A stretch of 54,006 nucleotides of DNA from an uncultured Pelagibacteraceae bacterium. Its GTDB lineage: Bacteria > Pseudomonadota > Alphaproteobacteria > Pelagibacterales > Pelagibacteraceae. The translations under genes and the position numbers were made by a program. The notes beneath the pieces are model-generated. The model ran no database searches. It was given only the letters and a program-made list of their open reading frames with translations, and had not been told where the DNA came from. Shown here piece by piece: positions 8,710 through 18,173 of the stretch (position 1 is the stretch's first letter; each line of letters opens with the position of its first letter). The stretch lies in assembly GCA_902522915.1 (NCBI GenBank), contig CABYXQ010000003.1:1-54006 (forward strand), given 5' to 3'.

Positions 8710-9494
8710 TGAAAAAAGGTAAAAAATTATATGAAGGTAAAGCTAAAATCATTTATGCAACAAATGATAAAAATTTAGTCATTCAATATTTTAAAGATGA
8801 CGCTACAGCTTATAATAATCAAAAAAAATCTACTATTGAGGGAAAAGGTGTTTTAAACAACAGAATATCAGAGCATATTCTCTCAAATTTATCTGAAGTT
8901 GGAATTAAAAATCATTTAGTAAAAAGAATTAACATGAGAGAACAGCTGGTTAAGCTTGTAGAAATTATACCTATAGAATTTATTGTAAGAAATATTGCAA
9001 CAGGATCATTGACTAAAAGACTAGGTATTGAAGATGGAACTGTTCTTGATAGACCTTTAATAGAATATTGTCTTAAAGATGATAAACTTGGAGACCCAAT
9101 AATTAGTCGTGAACATATTTTAACTTTTAATTGGCTTAATGATATGCAGCTTGATTGGATTGATGAGAATTTATCAAGATTAAATGACTTTCTTCAGGGA
9201 ATGTTCAGAGGTGTTGGTATAAAATTAGTAGATTTTAAAGTTGAATTTGGTTTTACAAATGAAAGTGGAAAAACTGAAATTGTATTAGCTGATGAGATAA
9301 GCCCTGACACATGTAGATTATGGGACTCACTTACAGACAAAAAACTTGATAAAGACAGATTTAGAAAAGACCTAGGTGATCTTATCCCAGCATATACAGA
9401 TGTAGCAAAAAGACTTGGTATACTTCATGAACAATCGAATGTTTCAGCAGTAAATGTTACAAAACTTTCATCAGTTAAGAGAAAACGTAAATGA
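8709..9494 (+). CDS. purC: SAICAR synthetase (phosphoribosylaminoimidazole-succinocarboxamide synthase)
   Basis: A 261-residue ATP-grasp-like enzyme joining CAIR and aspartate to give SAICAR. Diagnostic stretches are KLYEGKAKIIYAT at the N-terminus, VEIIPIEFIVRNIATGSL and LADEISPDTCRLWD. Length matches the bacterial form. Its ATG overlaps the purB stop by one base, and its stop overlaps the purS ATG (ATGA). Confidence 0.95.
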   Translation: MKKGKKLYEGKAKIIYATNDKNLVIQYFKDDATAYNNQKKSTIEGKGVLNNRISEHILSNLSEVGIKNHLVKRINMREQLVKLVEIIPIEFIVRNIATGSLTKRLGIEDGTVLDRPLIEYCLKDDKLGDPIISREHILTFNWLNDMQLDWIDENLSRLNDFLQGMFRGVGIKLVDFKVEFGFTNESGKTEIVLADEISPDTCRLWDSLTDKKLDKDRFRKDLGDLIPAYTDVAKRLGILHEQSNVSAVNVTKLSSVKRKRK

Positions 9495-9733
9495 AGATTT
9501 CTGTAATTATTACACTTAAAAAAGACGTGCTTGATCCTCAGGGAAAAGTAATCCACCAAACCTTAGATGGAATGGGTTTTAATAATATCAATGAGGTAAG
9601 ACAGGGGAAGTATTTTGAAATAGATGCTAAAGAAAATGATCCAAAAAAAGCTAAAGATAAAGTTGAAGAAATGTGTAAAAAACTTTTAGCTAATCTTGTT
9701 ATTGAAAATTATAAAATTATTGATGCACAATAA
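9491..9733 (+). CDS. purS: phosphoribosylformylglycinamidine synthase subunit PurS
   Basis: An 80-residue protein with the family-typical order VIITLKKDVLDPQGK, then GFNNINEVRQGKYFEI, then a short acidic helix and CKKLLANLVIENYKI. PurS bridges the glutaminase PurQ and the synthase PurL in the three-subunit FGAM synthase. An ATGA overlap with purC and a 3-bp gap to purQ point to coupled translation. Confidence 0.93.
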   Translation: MKISVIITLKKDVLDPQGKVIHQTLDGMGFNNINEVRQGKYFEIDAKENDPKKAKDKVEEMCKKLLANLVIENYKIIDAQ

Positions 9734-9736
9734 TTA

Positions 9737-10417
9737 ATGAAATCATCAGTCATTACATTTCCTGGTTCTAATTGTGATCGAGATATGGATGTAGCATTAA
9801 AAAAATTTGGTTTTAAAAACAAAATGGTTTGGCATGATGATGTTGAGCTTCCAAAAAGTGATTTAGTGGTTTTGCCTGGTGGTTTTTCTTATGGAGACTA
9901 TTTGAGATGTGGAAGTATGGCATCAAAATCCAAAATAATGACATCAGTAATTAACTTTGCAAACTCTGGTGGAATGGTCATGGGTATTTGTAACGGCTTC
10001 CAAATTTTAGTTGAAACAGGTTTAGTTCCAGGTGTTTTGCTAAGAAACAAATATTTGGAATTTATTTGTAAAAATGTTTTTGTAAAAATTAATAATAAGA
10101 AAAATACTTACTTTAAAAATATTAATAAAGTCTTAGAGTTTCATATTGCTCACAATGAAGGAAACTACTTTTGTACAAAAGACCAATTAAAAGAAATTGA
10201 AGATAATGAGCAAGTTGCAATTAATTATTGTGATAAAGACGGCAAAACTGAGGAGCAATTTAATCCTAATGGATCTATTAAAAATATCGCAGGTATCTTT
10301 AACAAAGAAAAAAATGTTCTAGGAATGATGCCTCACCCTGAAAGAATGATTGACCATTCTCTATCAGGTGAAGATGGATCACTTTTTTTTAATAATTTAA
10401 TCAATAATCTAAAATGA
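9737..10417 (+). CDS. purQ: phosphoribosylformylglycinamidine synthase glutaminase subunit PurQ
   Basis: A 226-residue class I glutamine amidotransferase. The nucleophile Cys sits in [10 protein letters not shown], and the catalytic His/Glu are in MMPHPERM near the C-terminus. [14 protein letters not shown] at the N-terminus is a PurQ signature. It supplies ammonia from glutamine to PurL. Its stop overlaps the purL ATG by 4 bp. Confidence 0.95.
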   Translation: MKSSVITFPGSNCDRDMDVALKKFGFKNKMVWHDDVELPKSDLVVLPGGFSYGDYLRCGSMASKSKIMTSVINFANSGGMVMGICNGFQILVETGLVPGVLLRNKYLEFICKNVFVKINNKKNTYFKNINKVLEFHIAHNEGNYFCTKDQLKEIEDNEQVAINYCDKDGKTEEQFNPNGSIKNIAGIFNKEKNVLGMMPHPERMIDHSLSGEDGSLFFNNLINNLK

Positions 10418-12606
10418 TTGTAAACGAGCAAGTAGCTATAGATCATGGTCTTAAAAAAGACGAGTTTGCAAAAATTTGTGAACTGCTTGAACGGACTCCA
10501 AATATTACTGAACTTGGTATCTTTTCCGCTATGTGGAACGAACATTGTTCTTATAAATCATCAAGACTTCACTTAAAAAAACTTCCCACCAAAGGAAAGC
10601 AAGTCATTCAAGGACCAGGGGAAAACGCAGGTGTTGTTGATATTGGTGATAATGATGCAATTGTATTTAAAATTGAAAGTCACAACCACCCTTCTTTTAT
10701 TGAACCCTATCAAGGAGCAGCAACTGGTGTTGGTGGAATTATGAGAGATGTATTTACAATGGGAGCGAGACCCATTGCTAATTTAAACTCTATTCATTTT
10801 GGCTCCCCTCAACATAAAAAAACTAAAAACTTATTAAGGGGAGTGGTTCACGGTATTGGTGGTTATGGTAACTGTATGGGTGTTCCAACTATTGCAGGTC
10901 AAACGAACTTTGATAGTTCTTATAATGGAAATATTTTAGTAAACGCAATGACTTTGGGTTTGGTTAAAAAAGATAAAATTTTTTACTCAAAAGCTGCAGG
11001 ATTAAATAAACCTGTAATTTATGTTGGATCTAAAACTGGGCGTGATGGAATTCACGGTGCAAGTATGGCGTCAGCTAGTTTTGATGAAAAAATAGAAGAA
11101 AAAAAACCAACCGTTCAAGTTGGAGATCCTTTTACTGAAAAATTACTTTTAGAAGCTTGTCTTGAATTAATGGCAGGAGACTCAATAATAGCTATTCAAG
11201 ATATGGGTGCTGCTGGACTTACATCATCAAGTATTGAAATGGCTTCAAAAGGAAATCTTGGTATTGAAATTGATTTAAATAAAGTTCCATGTAGAGAAGC
11301 AAAAATGACCCCATATGAGATTATGCTTTCCGAAAGTCAAGAAAGAATGCTGATTGTTTTAGAGAATGGAAAAGAAAATCAAGCTAAAAAAATATTTGAT
11401 AAATGGAACCTAGATTTTGCAATTATTGGTAAAACTACAAAATCTAAAAGAATTGAACTTTATTTTAATAATGAAAAAGTTTCAAATATTCCTGTTAATA
11501 CATTGGTTGAAAATTCACCAATGTATGACCGTAAGTGGAAAAAATCAAAGTTACCAAAAAAAAATATCATTAAAAAAGAACATCTTAATAGTCTAAAAAT
11601 AATTAACGTATTAAAAAAAATTTTATCAGATCCAAATGTTTGTAGCAAAGAATGGATTTGGCAACAATACGATCATACTGTTATGGGTGATACTATTCAA
11701 AAACCAGGTGGAGATTCTGGTGTAGTAAGAGTTCATGGAACCAATAAAGCTGTTGCGGCTTCGGTAGACTCATCAGCAGTTTATTGTTGGGCACATCCTT
11801 TAACTGGTGGAAAACAAGTAGTGTGTGAAAGTTTTAGAAATTTAATTTCTGTAGGAGCAAAACCAATAGCAATTACAAATTGTTTAAATTTTGGTAGTCC
11901 TGAAAATGAAGATAATATGGGTGAATTTGTAGAATGTGTTCAAGGTATTGGTGAAGCAAGTAAATATTTAAACTTTCCAGTCGTATCTGGAAATGTATCT
12001 TTTTACAATCAAACTAAAGAGAAAGGTATCAAACCTACCCCATCAATTGGTGGTATTGGCTTAATAAAAGACTACCAAAAAATGATAACGATGGATTTTA
12101 AAGAGGTAGATAATATTGTTTTAGTTATAGGTAAAACTGAAGGACATATTGACCAAAGTTTATTTTCAAGAAATATTTTAAATGAAAAAAATGGACCACC
12201 TCCTGAAGTAAATCTTTTTAACGAAAAAAATATTGGTGAAACCTTATTAAAACTTATTGAAAAAGATTTTATCAAAAGTGCTCACGACGTATCATTGGGT
12301 GGAATTATTACTGCAGTTGCTAAAATGTCAATTAAAGGAAACAAAGGTATTAATTTAATAAAGCCAAAATTTCTAATCAACGAAATTGAATACTATTTTG
12401 CTGAAGATCAAGGAAGATATATTATTGAGGTTACCAAGGAAAATCTAAAAAAGGTTTCTGATATACTTAATAAAAACGCGGTTCATTTTGATCAGCTTGG
12501 AACAATAAATGAAAATCAACTATATATTAATGATAAGACAAAAGTTACAATTGACGAATTAAAAAGTTCGCATACAAATTGGTTAGAAAATTATATGAGT
12601 AAATAA
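10414..12606 (+). CDS. purL: phosphoribosylformylglycinamidine synthase, small-type PurL
   Basis: At 730 residues this is the short PurL that needs PurS and PurQ, not the 1,300-residue single-chain enzyme; all three genes are adjacent. Visible motifs include [14 protein letters not shown] (start region), [21 protein letters not shown] (ATP/substrate loop), [16 protein letters not shown] and [11 protein letters not shown]. It converts FGAR, ATP and ammonia to FGAM. bolA starts immediately after its stop. Confidence 0.95.
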   Translation: MIVNEQVAIDHGLKKDEFAKICELLERTPNITELGIFSAMWNEHCSYKSSRLHLKKLPTKGKQVIQGPGENAGVVDIGDNDAIVFKIESHNHPSFIEPYQGAATGVGGIMRDVFTMGARPIANLNSIHFGSPQHKKTKNLLRGVVHGIGGYGNCMGVPTIAGQTNFDSSYNGNILVNAMTLGLVKKDKIFYSKAAGLNKPVIYVGSKTGRDGIHGASMASASFDEKIEEKKPTVQVGDPFTEKLLLEACLELMAGDSIIAIQDMGAAGLTSSSIEMASKGNLGIEIDLNKVPCREAKMTPYEIMLSESQERMLIVLENGKENQAKKIFDKWNLDFAIIGKTTKSKRIELYFNNEKVSNIPVNTLVENSPMYDRKWKKSKLPKKNIIKKEHLNSLKIINVLKKILSDPNVCSKEWIWQQYDHTVMGDTIQKPGGDSGVVRVHGTNKAVAASVDSSAVYCWAHPLTGGKQVVCESFRNLISVGAKPIAITNCLNFGSPENEDNMGEFVECVQGIGEASKYLNFPVVSGNVSFYNQTKEKGIKPTPSIGGIGLIKDYQKMITMDFKEVDNIVLVIGKTEGHIDQSLFSRNILNEKNGPPPEVNLFNEKNIGETLLKLIEKDFIKSAHDVSLGGIITAVAKMSIKGNKGINLIKPKFLINEIEYYFAEDQGRYIIEVTKENLKKVSDILNKNAVHFDQLGTINENQLYINDKTKVTIDELKSSHTNWLENYMSK

Positions 12607-12837
12607 ATGGCAATGGATTTAAAAGAAATTGAGATTTTAATTAAAGAGGCTCTAGCAGACGCTAAGGTAGAAATTCAAGATTTAGCTGGTGATGGAAATC
12701 ACTATTCTGCAACTGTAACCTCAGCTGAATTTTCAGGAAAAAGTAAAATTGAACAACACAAAATGGTATACAATTCTTTAAAAGGTAAAATGGGTAACGA
12801 ATTGCATGCTTTAGCAATTAAAACAAAGGAACAATAA
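12607..12837 (+). CDS. BolA-family protein
   Basis: A 76-residue BolA fold: an N-terminal helix (MDLKEIEILIKEAL), GDGNHYSATVTSAEFSGKS with an invariant-type His, then a second helix with QHKMVYNSLKGKM. Such BolA proteins pair with monothiol glutaredoxins to bind a [2Fe-2S] cluster, and the next gene, overlapping by one base, is exactly such a glutaredoxin. The start may be either ATG (residues 1 or 3). Confidence 0.9.
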   Translation: MAMDLKEIEILIKEALADAKVEIQDLAGDGNHYSATVTSAEFSGKSKIEQHKMVYNSLKGKMGNELHALAIKTKEQ

Positions 12838-13169
12838 TGGATGATCAAACAAAAAATTTAATTCAGAATCACATAGACAATAACGAAGTATGTCTTTTTA
12901 TGAAAGGAACACCAGATGCTCCTCAATGTGGTTTTTCAATGGCTGTTACAAATATTTTAAAAATTCTCGAGGTAAATTTTAAAGGTATTAATGTCTTAGA
13001 GGATCAAAATCTTAGAGAAGGAATAAAGGTTTTTAGTGATTGGCCTACTATTCCACAGTTATATATAAAAAAAGAATTTGTTGGTGGATGTGATATAGTA
13101 AAAGAAATGTACGAGAATGGTGAAATTAAAAAGATTTTTGACGACAATCAAATAAACTACAAGAAATAA
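12837..13169 (+). CDS. grxD: monothiol glutaredoxin, Grx4 type
   Basis: A 110-residue glutaredoxin with the monothiol CGFS active site at residues 31-34 (DAPQCGFS), preceded by FMKGTP. WPTIPQLYIKKEFVGGCDIV gives the glutathione-binding TIPQ and GGCD elements. It likely carries or transfers [2Fe-2S] clusters together with the adjoining BolA. It is the last gene of the sfsA-to-grxD run and converges on the methyltransferase. Confidence 0.95.
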   Translation: MDDQTKNLIQNHIDNNEVCLFMKGTPDAPQCGFSMAVTNILKILEVNFKGINVLEDQNLREGIKVFSDWPTIPQLYIKKEFVGGCDIVKEMYENGEIKKIFDDNQINYKK

Positions 13170-13190
13170 TATTATCTTATAATATTTCTT
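13161..13190. terminator. possible bidirectional terminator between convergent genes
   Basis: An imperfect inverted repeat, AAGAAATAATATTAT then ATAATATTTCTT, spans the 2-bp gap between the grxD stop and the convergent methyltransferase stop. The hairpin is AT-rich and has a bulge, so it is weak as an intrinsic terminator. I see nothing better between these convergent genes. Confidence 0.3.
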
Positions 13191-13783
13191 AAAAGCTTAG
13201 AAAAAAATTTTCTAAATAAAGATAGTCTTGATAATTTTTGATAATTTTCAATGGTTCTTTCAACCATTTTAAATTCAATCGAATTTTCCCAATGCAATTC
13301 CAAAACTAAACTTTGTCTAAAATATTTTAAAAATCTTTTCGATGTAGAAACTGTTAGTACTGGCTCTAAAAATTGAACTTTTTTTGATACCAACAGTTCA
13401 TTTTCAACATCATTAAATTCCATGTGCCATAAATGATCATTTTTATTTTCAAAAACTAAATTATCCTCAAGTATCGTTGGTAACTCAATATAACCTGCTT
13501 GTGAAACTCTTTCTAATTCTTTAATAAATAATTTTATATCTTTAACATGCTCCAAGACATGAGAAGCTATAACAAAATCAAACTCATTATCTTTGAATGG
13601 TAAAATGTTGTGATCTAATTTTACAAATTTTCTATCTTTATAAAAAGAGGAAAAATCCTGTACATCACTAATAACTGTTGCGTTTTCATGAGCAGTATAT
13701 CCACAACCAATATCTAAAATTTTCCAATTTGGATTTTTTTTAATAAGATTATCTATATGAGTTTTTGAAGATCTTTTAATCAG
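13172..13783 (-). CDS. class I SAM-dependent methyltransferase, non-standard start
   Basis: The ORF track starts at a TTG at 13555, but reading upstream in the same frame shows the gene clearly continues: NPNWKILDIGCGYTAHENA holds the SAM-binding motif I, followed by FKDNEFDFVIASHVLEHV. The TTG is the Leu of the VLEHV motif and so is internal. The frame is open to a stop near 13817, inside rpsD, yet contains no ATG, GTG or TTG upstream of motif I. The best candidates are CTG at 13783 (203 residues, 5 bp after the rpsD stop) or ATA at 13792 overlapping that stop. I mark the CTG. The substrate is unknown. Confidence 0.65.
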   Translation of the reverse strand: MIKRSSKTHIDNLIKKNPNWKILDIGCGYTAHENATVISDVQDFSSFYKDRKFVKLDHNILPFKDNEFDFVIASHVLEHVKDIKLFIKELERVSQAGYIELPTILEDNLVFENKNDHLWHMEFNDVENELLVSKKVQFLEPVLTVSTSKRFLKYFRQSLVLELHWENSIEFKMVERTIENYQKLSRLSLFRKFFSKLLRNIIR

Positions 13784-13788
13784 ATTTT

Positions 13789-14406
13789 TTATCTTGAATA
13801 ATATTCGATTACTAAATTAGGTTCCATAATAATTGGATAAGGAACTTCTTCAAATTTTGGAACTCTAACAAATTTTAATTTTTTATTTTTTTCATCCATT
13901 TGAATATATTCTGGAGTCTCTCTTTCTTTATTGGCCAAAGCTATATCTATAATTGCTAATTGTTTAGATTTGTCTCTAATCTCTATCGAGTCTTCCTCTC
14001 TAACTGTGTAACTTGCAATATTAACTTTTTTTCCGTTTACTTTAACATGGCCATGATTAATTAACTGTCTGGCTGAAAAAATTGTAGTTGCAAATTTAGC
14101 CCTATAAATAATTGCATCTAACCTTCTTTCAAGCAAACCTATTAAGTTTTCACTAGTATCACCTTTAAGCATTGATGCTTTTTTATAAATATTTCTAAAT
14201 TGTCTCTCATTTATGTTTCCATAATATGCTTTTAACTTTTGTTTAGCTTGTAACTGAATTCCATAATCTGAAGGTTTAGATGTTCTTGTTTGACCATGTT
14301 GTCCTGGCCCGTAAGCTCTAGTATTAAATGGACTTTTAGGTCTTCCCCATAGGTTAACCTTTAATCTTCTATCAACTTTGTGTTTAGAGTTTAATCTTTT
14401 TGTCAT
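13789..14406 (-). CDS. rpsD: 30S ribosomal protein S4
   Basis: A 205-residue S4 protein that binds 16S rRNA early in 30S assembly. The N-terminal domain has [21 protein letters not shown] and [10 protein letters not shown]; the S4 RNA-binding domain has [15 protein letters not shown] and [17 protein letters not shown]. It ends in the usual EYYSR. It has its own promoter-like sequence immediately upstream. It sits apart from the usual alpha operon (rpsM-rpsK-rpoA), as in many Alphaproteobacteria. Confidence 0.97.
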   Translation of the reverse strand: MTKRLNSKHKVDRRLKVNLWGRPKSPFNTRAYGPGQHGQTRTSKPSDYGIQLQAKQKLKAYYGNINERQFRNIYKKASMLKGDTSENLIGLLERRLDAIIYRAKFATTIFSARQLINHGHVKVNGKKVNIASYTVREEDSIEIRDKSKQLAIIDIALANKERETPEYIQMDEKNKKLKFVRVPKFEEVPYPIIMEPNLVIEYYSR

Positions 14407-14418
14407 TTAATAGAGGGT

Positions 14419-14446
14419 TTTATAGACTTACTCTTCATTTTGTCAA
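14419..14446 (-). promoter_or_regulatory. sigma70-like promoter for rpsD
   Basis: On the minus strand TTGACA (14446-14441), a 16-bp spacer and TATAAA (14424-14419) form a near-consensus promoter. The rpsD ATG (14406) is 12 bp beyond the -10 box, so the 5' leader would be only a few bases and holds no Shine-Dalgarno. The promoter fills the 40-bp gap after trmJ. Confidence 0.65.
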
Positions 14447-15160
14447 TCAACGTTTTTTACCTAAACTAGCAAATACACTTGATAAAATACGTGTTTCTTT
14501 ATCAGATAATTCCATTCCATTAAAAATATTTCTTAAGTTTTCAAGCATTATTGGTTTCTTTTCTTTTGTTTTAAAAAAATTAATTTCTTCAAGATTTCTA
14601 ATACAAAGATTGGTCATTGAAATAATTTCTTTTTTTGAGGCTAATTTCACTTTTTTTGATTTTTTATAATTAAATGTCTTTGATTTAATTATACTTGATA
14701 CATACTGAGCAATAATTATTAAACTGTGAGAAAGGTTTAAAGACTTGAAATCAGGATTTGTTGGTATTTGTAATGTATAATTAGCATAACAAACCTCTCT
14801 GTTGGACAATCCTGATGCTTCAGATCCAAAAAGAAATGCAACTTTTTTGTTAAAATCTATCTTTTTTAAATCTTCTAATTGAATATGTTTAATGTTTTTA
14901 TTTCTAAATCTTGCTGAAGTTGCAATTACATAATCTATGTTTTTTAATGCTGGTTCCAAATTATCAAATAACTTACTTTTATTTATAATATTTTTTGCAC
15001 CCACTGATGTTGCTAAGATTTTATCATTTGGAAAAATAGGTTTTGGATTGACAATAGTTAACTTTTGAAAATTAAAATTTTTTATTCCTCTAGCGCAAGC
15101 TCCTATATTTTCTGATAATTGAGGCTTATGCAAAATGAAAGTAATATTTTTAGGTGACAT
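14447..15160 (-). CDS. trmJ: tRNA (cytidine/uridine-2'-O-)-methyltransferase TrmJ-like
   Basis: A 237-residue SPOUT-fold methyltransferase. The N-terminus ITFILHKPQLSENIGACARGIKNF matches TrmJ/LasT proteins. The SAM-binding knot is in VAFLFGSEASGLSNREV and IPTNPDFKSLNLSHS. A C-terminal helical extension (about residues 165-237) is also typical of TrmJ. It probably methylates the ribose at position 32 of certain tRNAs. It lies between cimA and rpsD on the minus strand. Confidence 0.85.
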   Translation of the reverse strand: MSPKNITFILHKPQLSENIGACARGIKNFNFQKLTIVNPKPIFPNDKILATSVGAKNIINKSKLFDNLEPALKNIDYVIATSARFRNKNIKHIQLEDLKKIDFNKKVAFLFGSEASGLSNREVCYANYTLQIPTNPDFKSLNLSHSLIIIAQYVSSIIKSKTFNYKKSKKVKLASKKEIISMTNLCIRNLEEINFFKTKEKKPIMLENLRNIFNGMELSDKETRILSSVFASLGKKR

Positions 15161-15180
15161 TATTATTATTTTATTAAAAC

Positions 15181-16782
15181 TTATAAACTAGCTGGAGCCT
15201 TATCTTTAAATAACTTATAATCCAAACTATCAATTAAAGCCTTAAATGAAGCATCAATTATATTTGGCGATACTCCTATAGTGAACCAATTGACTCCTTT
15301 TGAATCTGTGCTTTCAATTGAAACTCTAGTTACTGCCTCTGTTCCTGTGTTTAAAATTCTAACTTTATAATCGACTAATTTTAAGTCTTTTAAATACTCA
15401 GAATATTTTGCAAGTTTATTTACATTTTTTCTAATTGCATTATCCAAAGCGTTTACAGGTCCATTACCTTGACCTTCACATAATATTTTCTCACCATCAA
15501 CTTCTAGGTGAGCTTTTGCATGAGATATAATTTCACCTACATTATCTTTCTTGACAGAAACGTCATACTCATTAATTAAAATATATCTTGGAATTTCACC
15601 CATAAGTCTTCTGGCTAACAATTCAAACGAGGCATCTGCGCCATCATAACTATAACCAATAAACTCTCTATCTTTAACTTCTTCTAAAAGTTTTTTAATT
15701 TTTGGATCATTTTTTTCAACCTGAATACCAATGGATTTTAATCTAGACATTATATTTGATTGTCCAGACTGATCAGATACAACAATGTTTCTTGAATTTC
15801 CAACTTCATCAGGGTCAATGTGTTCATAAGTTTTAGGATTCTTTTGAACTGCCGAAACATGCATACCACCTTTGTGTGAAAATGCAGATGCACCAACATA
15901 AGGTAAGTGTTTATTAGGTTTTCTATTTAATAATTCATCTAACAATCGAGAGCATTGAGTTAAATTTTGTAAATTCTCACGTTTTATATTGATTTCGAAC
16001 TTTTCACTAAAATCCTTTTTTAAGAAAAAGGTTGGAATTAAAGACATTAAATTAGCATTTCCACATCTCTCTCCTAATCCATTTATAGTACCTTGAATTT
16101 GTCGGACACCAGCTCGAACTGCGGCTAAACTATTTGCTACCGCATTTTCAGTATCATTATGCGCATGAATTCCTAAATTCTCCCCTGGAATATGCTTTGC
16201 TATCTCTGAAACAATATTTGATACCTCATGCGGAAGAGTTCCACCATTAGTATCACATAATACAATCCATCTAGCACCTTGATCGTAAGCTGCTTTTAAA
16301 CATGAAAGTGTATATTCTGGATTAGCTTTGTAGCCATCAAAGCAATGCTCTGCATCAAACATGAATTCTTTACCCGAACTTACTATATGCTTTGCACTCT
16401 CTCTTATGTTTTCTAAATTTTGTTCATTGGTAATACCAAGTGCTACATCAACTTGAAAATCCCAAGATTTACCAAATAAACACACCGAAGAACTTTTTGA
16501 ATTAACTAACGATGCCAACATAGGATCATTTTCTGCACTATGCTCTGATTTTTTGGTCATGCCAAAAGCTGTAAGTTTAGCATTTTTAAAACCCTGATCT
16601 TTATTAAAAAATTCAGTATCAGTTGGATTAGCTCCTGGCCACCCACCTTCAATATAGTCAACTCCTAAAGCATCTAATGAAGCTGATATTTTTTCCTTAT
16701 CGTCAATTGAAAAATCAACTCCCTGCGTTTGTGCTCCGTCTCTTAACGTTGTATCAAATATATATAGCTTTTCTTTACTCAT
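15181..16782 (-). CDS. cimA: (R)-citramalate synthase
   Basis: A 533-residue member of the isopropylmalate synthase family. IFDTTLRDGAQTQGVDFS at the N-terminus and the metal-binding HAHND (GIHAHNDTENAVAN) mark the HMGL-like barrel, and the C-terminal third is a LeuA-type allosteric domain (about residues 385-525). The DGAQTQGV variant and GGWPGANPTDTEFF point to citramalate synthase rather than LeuA. It would make 2-oxobutyrate for isoleucine from pyruvate and acetyl-CoA. Its ATG overlaps the cysS stop by 4 bp. Confidence 0.88.
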   Translation of the reverse strand: MSKEKLYIFDTTLRDGAQTQGVDFSIDDKEKISASLDALGVDYIEGGWPGANPTDTEFFNKDQGFKNAKLTAFGMTKKSEHSAENDPMLASLVNSKSSSVCLFGKSWDFQVDVALGITNEQNLENIRESAKHIVSSGKEFMFDAEHCFDGYKANPEYTLSCLKAAYDQGARWIVLCDTNGGTLPHEVSNIVSEIAKHIPGENLGIHAHNDTENAVANSLAAVRAGVRQIQGTINGLGERCGNANLMSLIPTFFLKKDFSEKFEINIKRENLQNLTQCSRLLDELLNRKPNKHLPYVGASAFSHKGGMHVSAVQKNPKTYEHIDPDEVGNSRNIVVSDQSGQSNIMSRLKSIGIQVEKNDPKIKKLLEEVKDREFIGYSYDGADASFELLARRLMGEIPRYILINEYDVSVKKDNVGEIISHAKAHLEVDGEKILCEGQGNGPVNALDNAIRKNVNKLAKYSEYLKDLKLVDYKVRILNTGTEAVTRVSIESTDSKGVNWFTIGVSPNIIDASFKALIDSLDYKLFKDKAPASL

Positions 16783-18128
16783 TTAAATTTCCAAATTGTT
16801 TTACCATTTTTATCTTCTATTAATACTCCTTTATCCGAAAGATAATCTCTAATATTATCAGCTTCTTTGTAATCTTTGTTGGCTCTAGCACTATTTCTAA
16901 GCTGTATCTTATTTTCTATTTCTTCTTCAGAAATATCTGCTTTGTCTTTTTTATGACTTAGCCAATCTTCTTTTGTTTCTTGAAGTAAACCAATAAAATT
17001 ACATGCAGAGTTAAAAATTTTTTTATCTTTTTCATCACCTTTACTGGCTTTATCATAAAGTTTATGTAAACTTGCTATATAACCAGGTGTATTTATATCA
17101 TCGAACAAAGGTTGAATAATTTCATCATCTAAATCTTTTTCTGAGGGCAAATAGACATTGTACCATTTATCAATTGTATTTTGACAATCTTCTAAAAGTT
17201 TATCGTTCCAATCTAAGGGTTGTCTATAATGAGCACTTATTAAAGCTAGTCTTAAAACTTGGCCACTAACCTTATTTCTAAAATCTTTTATCTTTAAAAT
17301 ATTTCCCTGAGATTTTGCCATTTTTTCATTAGACATTGTGATAAAGGCATTATGTAACCAATAATTTGCAAAGACATCAGTATCATTTGCACATCTAGAT
17401 TGTGCAATTTCATTTTCATGATGTGGAAAAATTAAATCTATTCCTCCTCCATGAATATCAAATTCATTACCTAAAAATTTCTTAGACATTGCAGAACATT
17501 CTAAATGCCAACCAGGCCTTCCTTTGCCCCATAATGAATTCCAGGCTGGCTCATCATCTAAAGATGGTTTCCACAAAACAAAATCCTCTGAATTTTTTTT
17601 ATTATCGCTAACCTCAATTCTAGATCCTGCAATTAAATCCTCTAATTTCTTATTTGATAATTTACCATAATCATTAAATTTTTTGACATGAAAATAAACA
17701 TGCTTATTGTTTTCATATGCAAAACCTTTTTTGATTAACTCTGAAATCATTTCAATCATTAAATCAATATGTTCTGTTGCTTTTGGTTGATATGAAGGGT
17801 CTTCACAATTCAAATAGTTACAATCTTTATTAAAACTTTTAATAACAGTCTCGGTCAAATCTGAGATAGATATATTTCTTTCTTTAGATGATTTAATTAT
17901 TTTGTCATCTACATCAGTGATGTTTCTTACATAAGTTACATTTGAAAATCTTTTTTTAAGAATTTTAAAAAGAATGTCAAAAATTACTATCGGTCTCGCA
18001 TTTCCTATATGTGGATCATCATAAACAGTTGGGCCACATACATACATGCCAACATTATTTTTATCTATTGGAACAAACTTTTCTTTTTTGTTACTCAGAT
18101 TATTTGTTAAAAAAATATCTTTATTCAT
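16779..18128 (-). CDS. cysS: cysteinyl-tRNA synthetase
   Basis: A 449-residue class I synthetase charging tRNA-Cys. The HIGH-type motif is in VYDDPHIGNARP, the KMSKS-type motif in NEKMAKSQGN, and Zn ligands are visible in MYVCGPTVYD, HLECSAMS and FPHHENEIAQS. The C-terminal DALR-like helical region and anticodon domain are present, at normal length. It overlaps cimA by 4 bp. Confidence 0.96.
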   Translation of the reverse strand: MNKDIFLTNNLSNKKEKFVPIDKNNVGMYVCGPTVYDDPHIGNARPIVIFDILFKILKKRFSNVTYVRNITDVDDKIIKSSKERNISISDLTETVIKSFNKDCNYLNCEDPSYQPKATEHIDLMIEMISELIKKGFAYENNKHVYFHVKKFNDYGKLSNKKLEDLIAGSRIEVSDNKKNSEDFVLWKPSLDDEPAWNSLWGKGRPGWHLECSAMSKKFLGNEFDIHGGGIDLIFPHHENEIAQSRCANDTDVFANYWLHNAFITMSNEKMAKSQGNILKIKDFRNKVSGQVLRLALISAHYRQPLDWNDKLLEDCQNTIDKWYNVYLPSEKDLDDEIIQPLFDDINTPGYIASLHKLYDKASKGDEKDKKIFNSACNFIGLLQETKEDWLSHKKDKADISEEEIENKIQLRNSARANKDYKEADNIRDYLSDKGVLIEDKNGKTIWKFK

Positions 18129-18173
18129 TATTTTAGAAATATACTTAAATAATAGATTTGTGAATCTATTTGA

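Noticed and set aside
13172-13555. ORF-track start (TTG) for the methyltransferase
   Set aside because: It lies inside the VLEHV motif; the SAM-binding motif I is upstream in the same frame.
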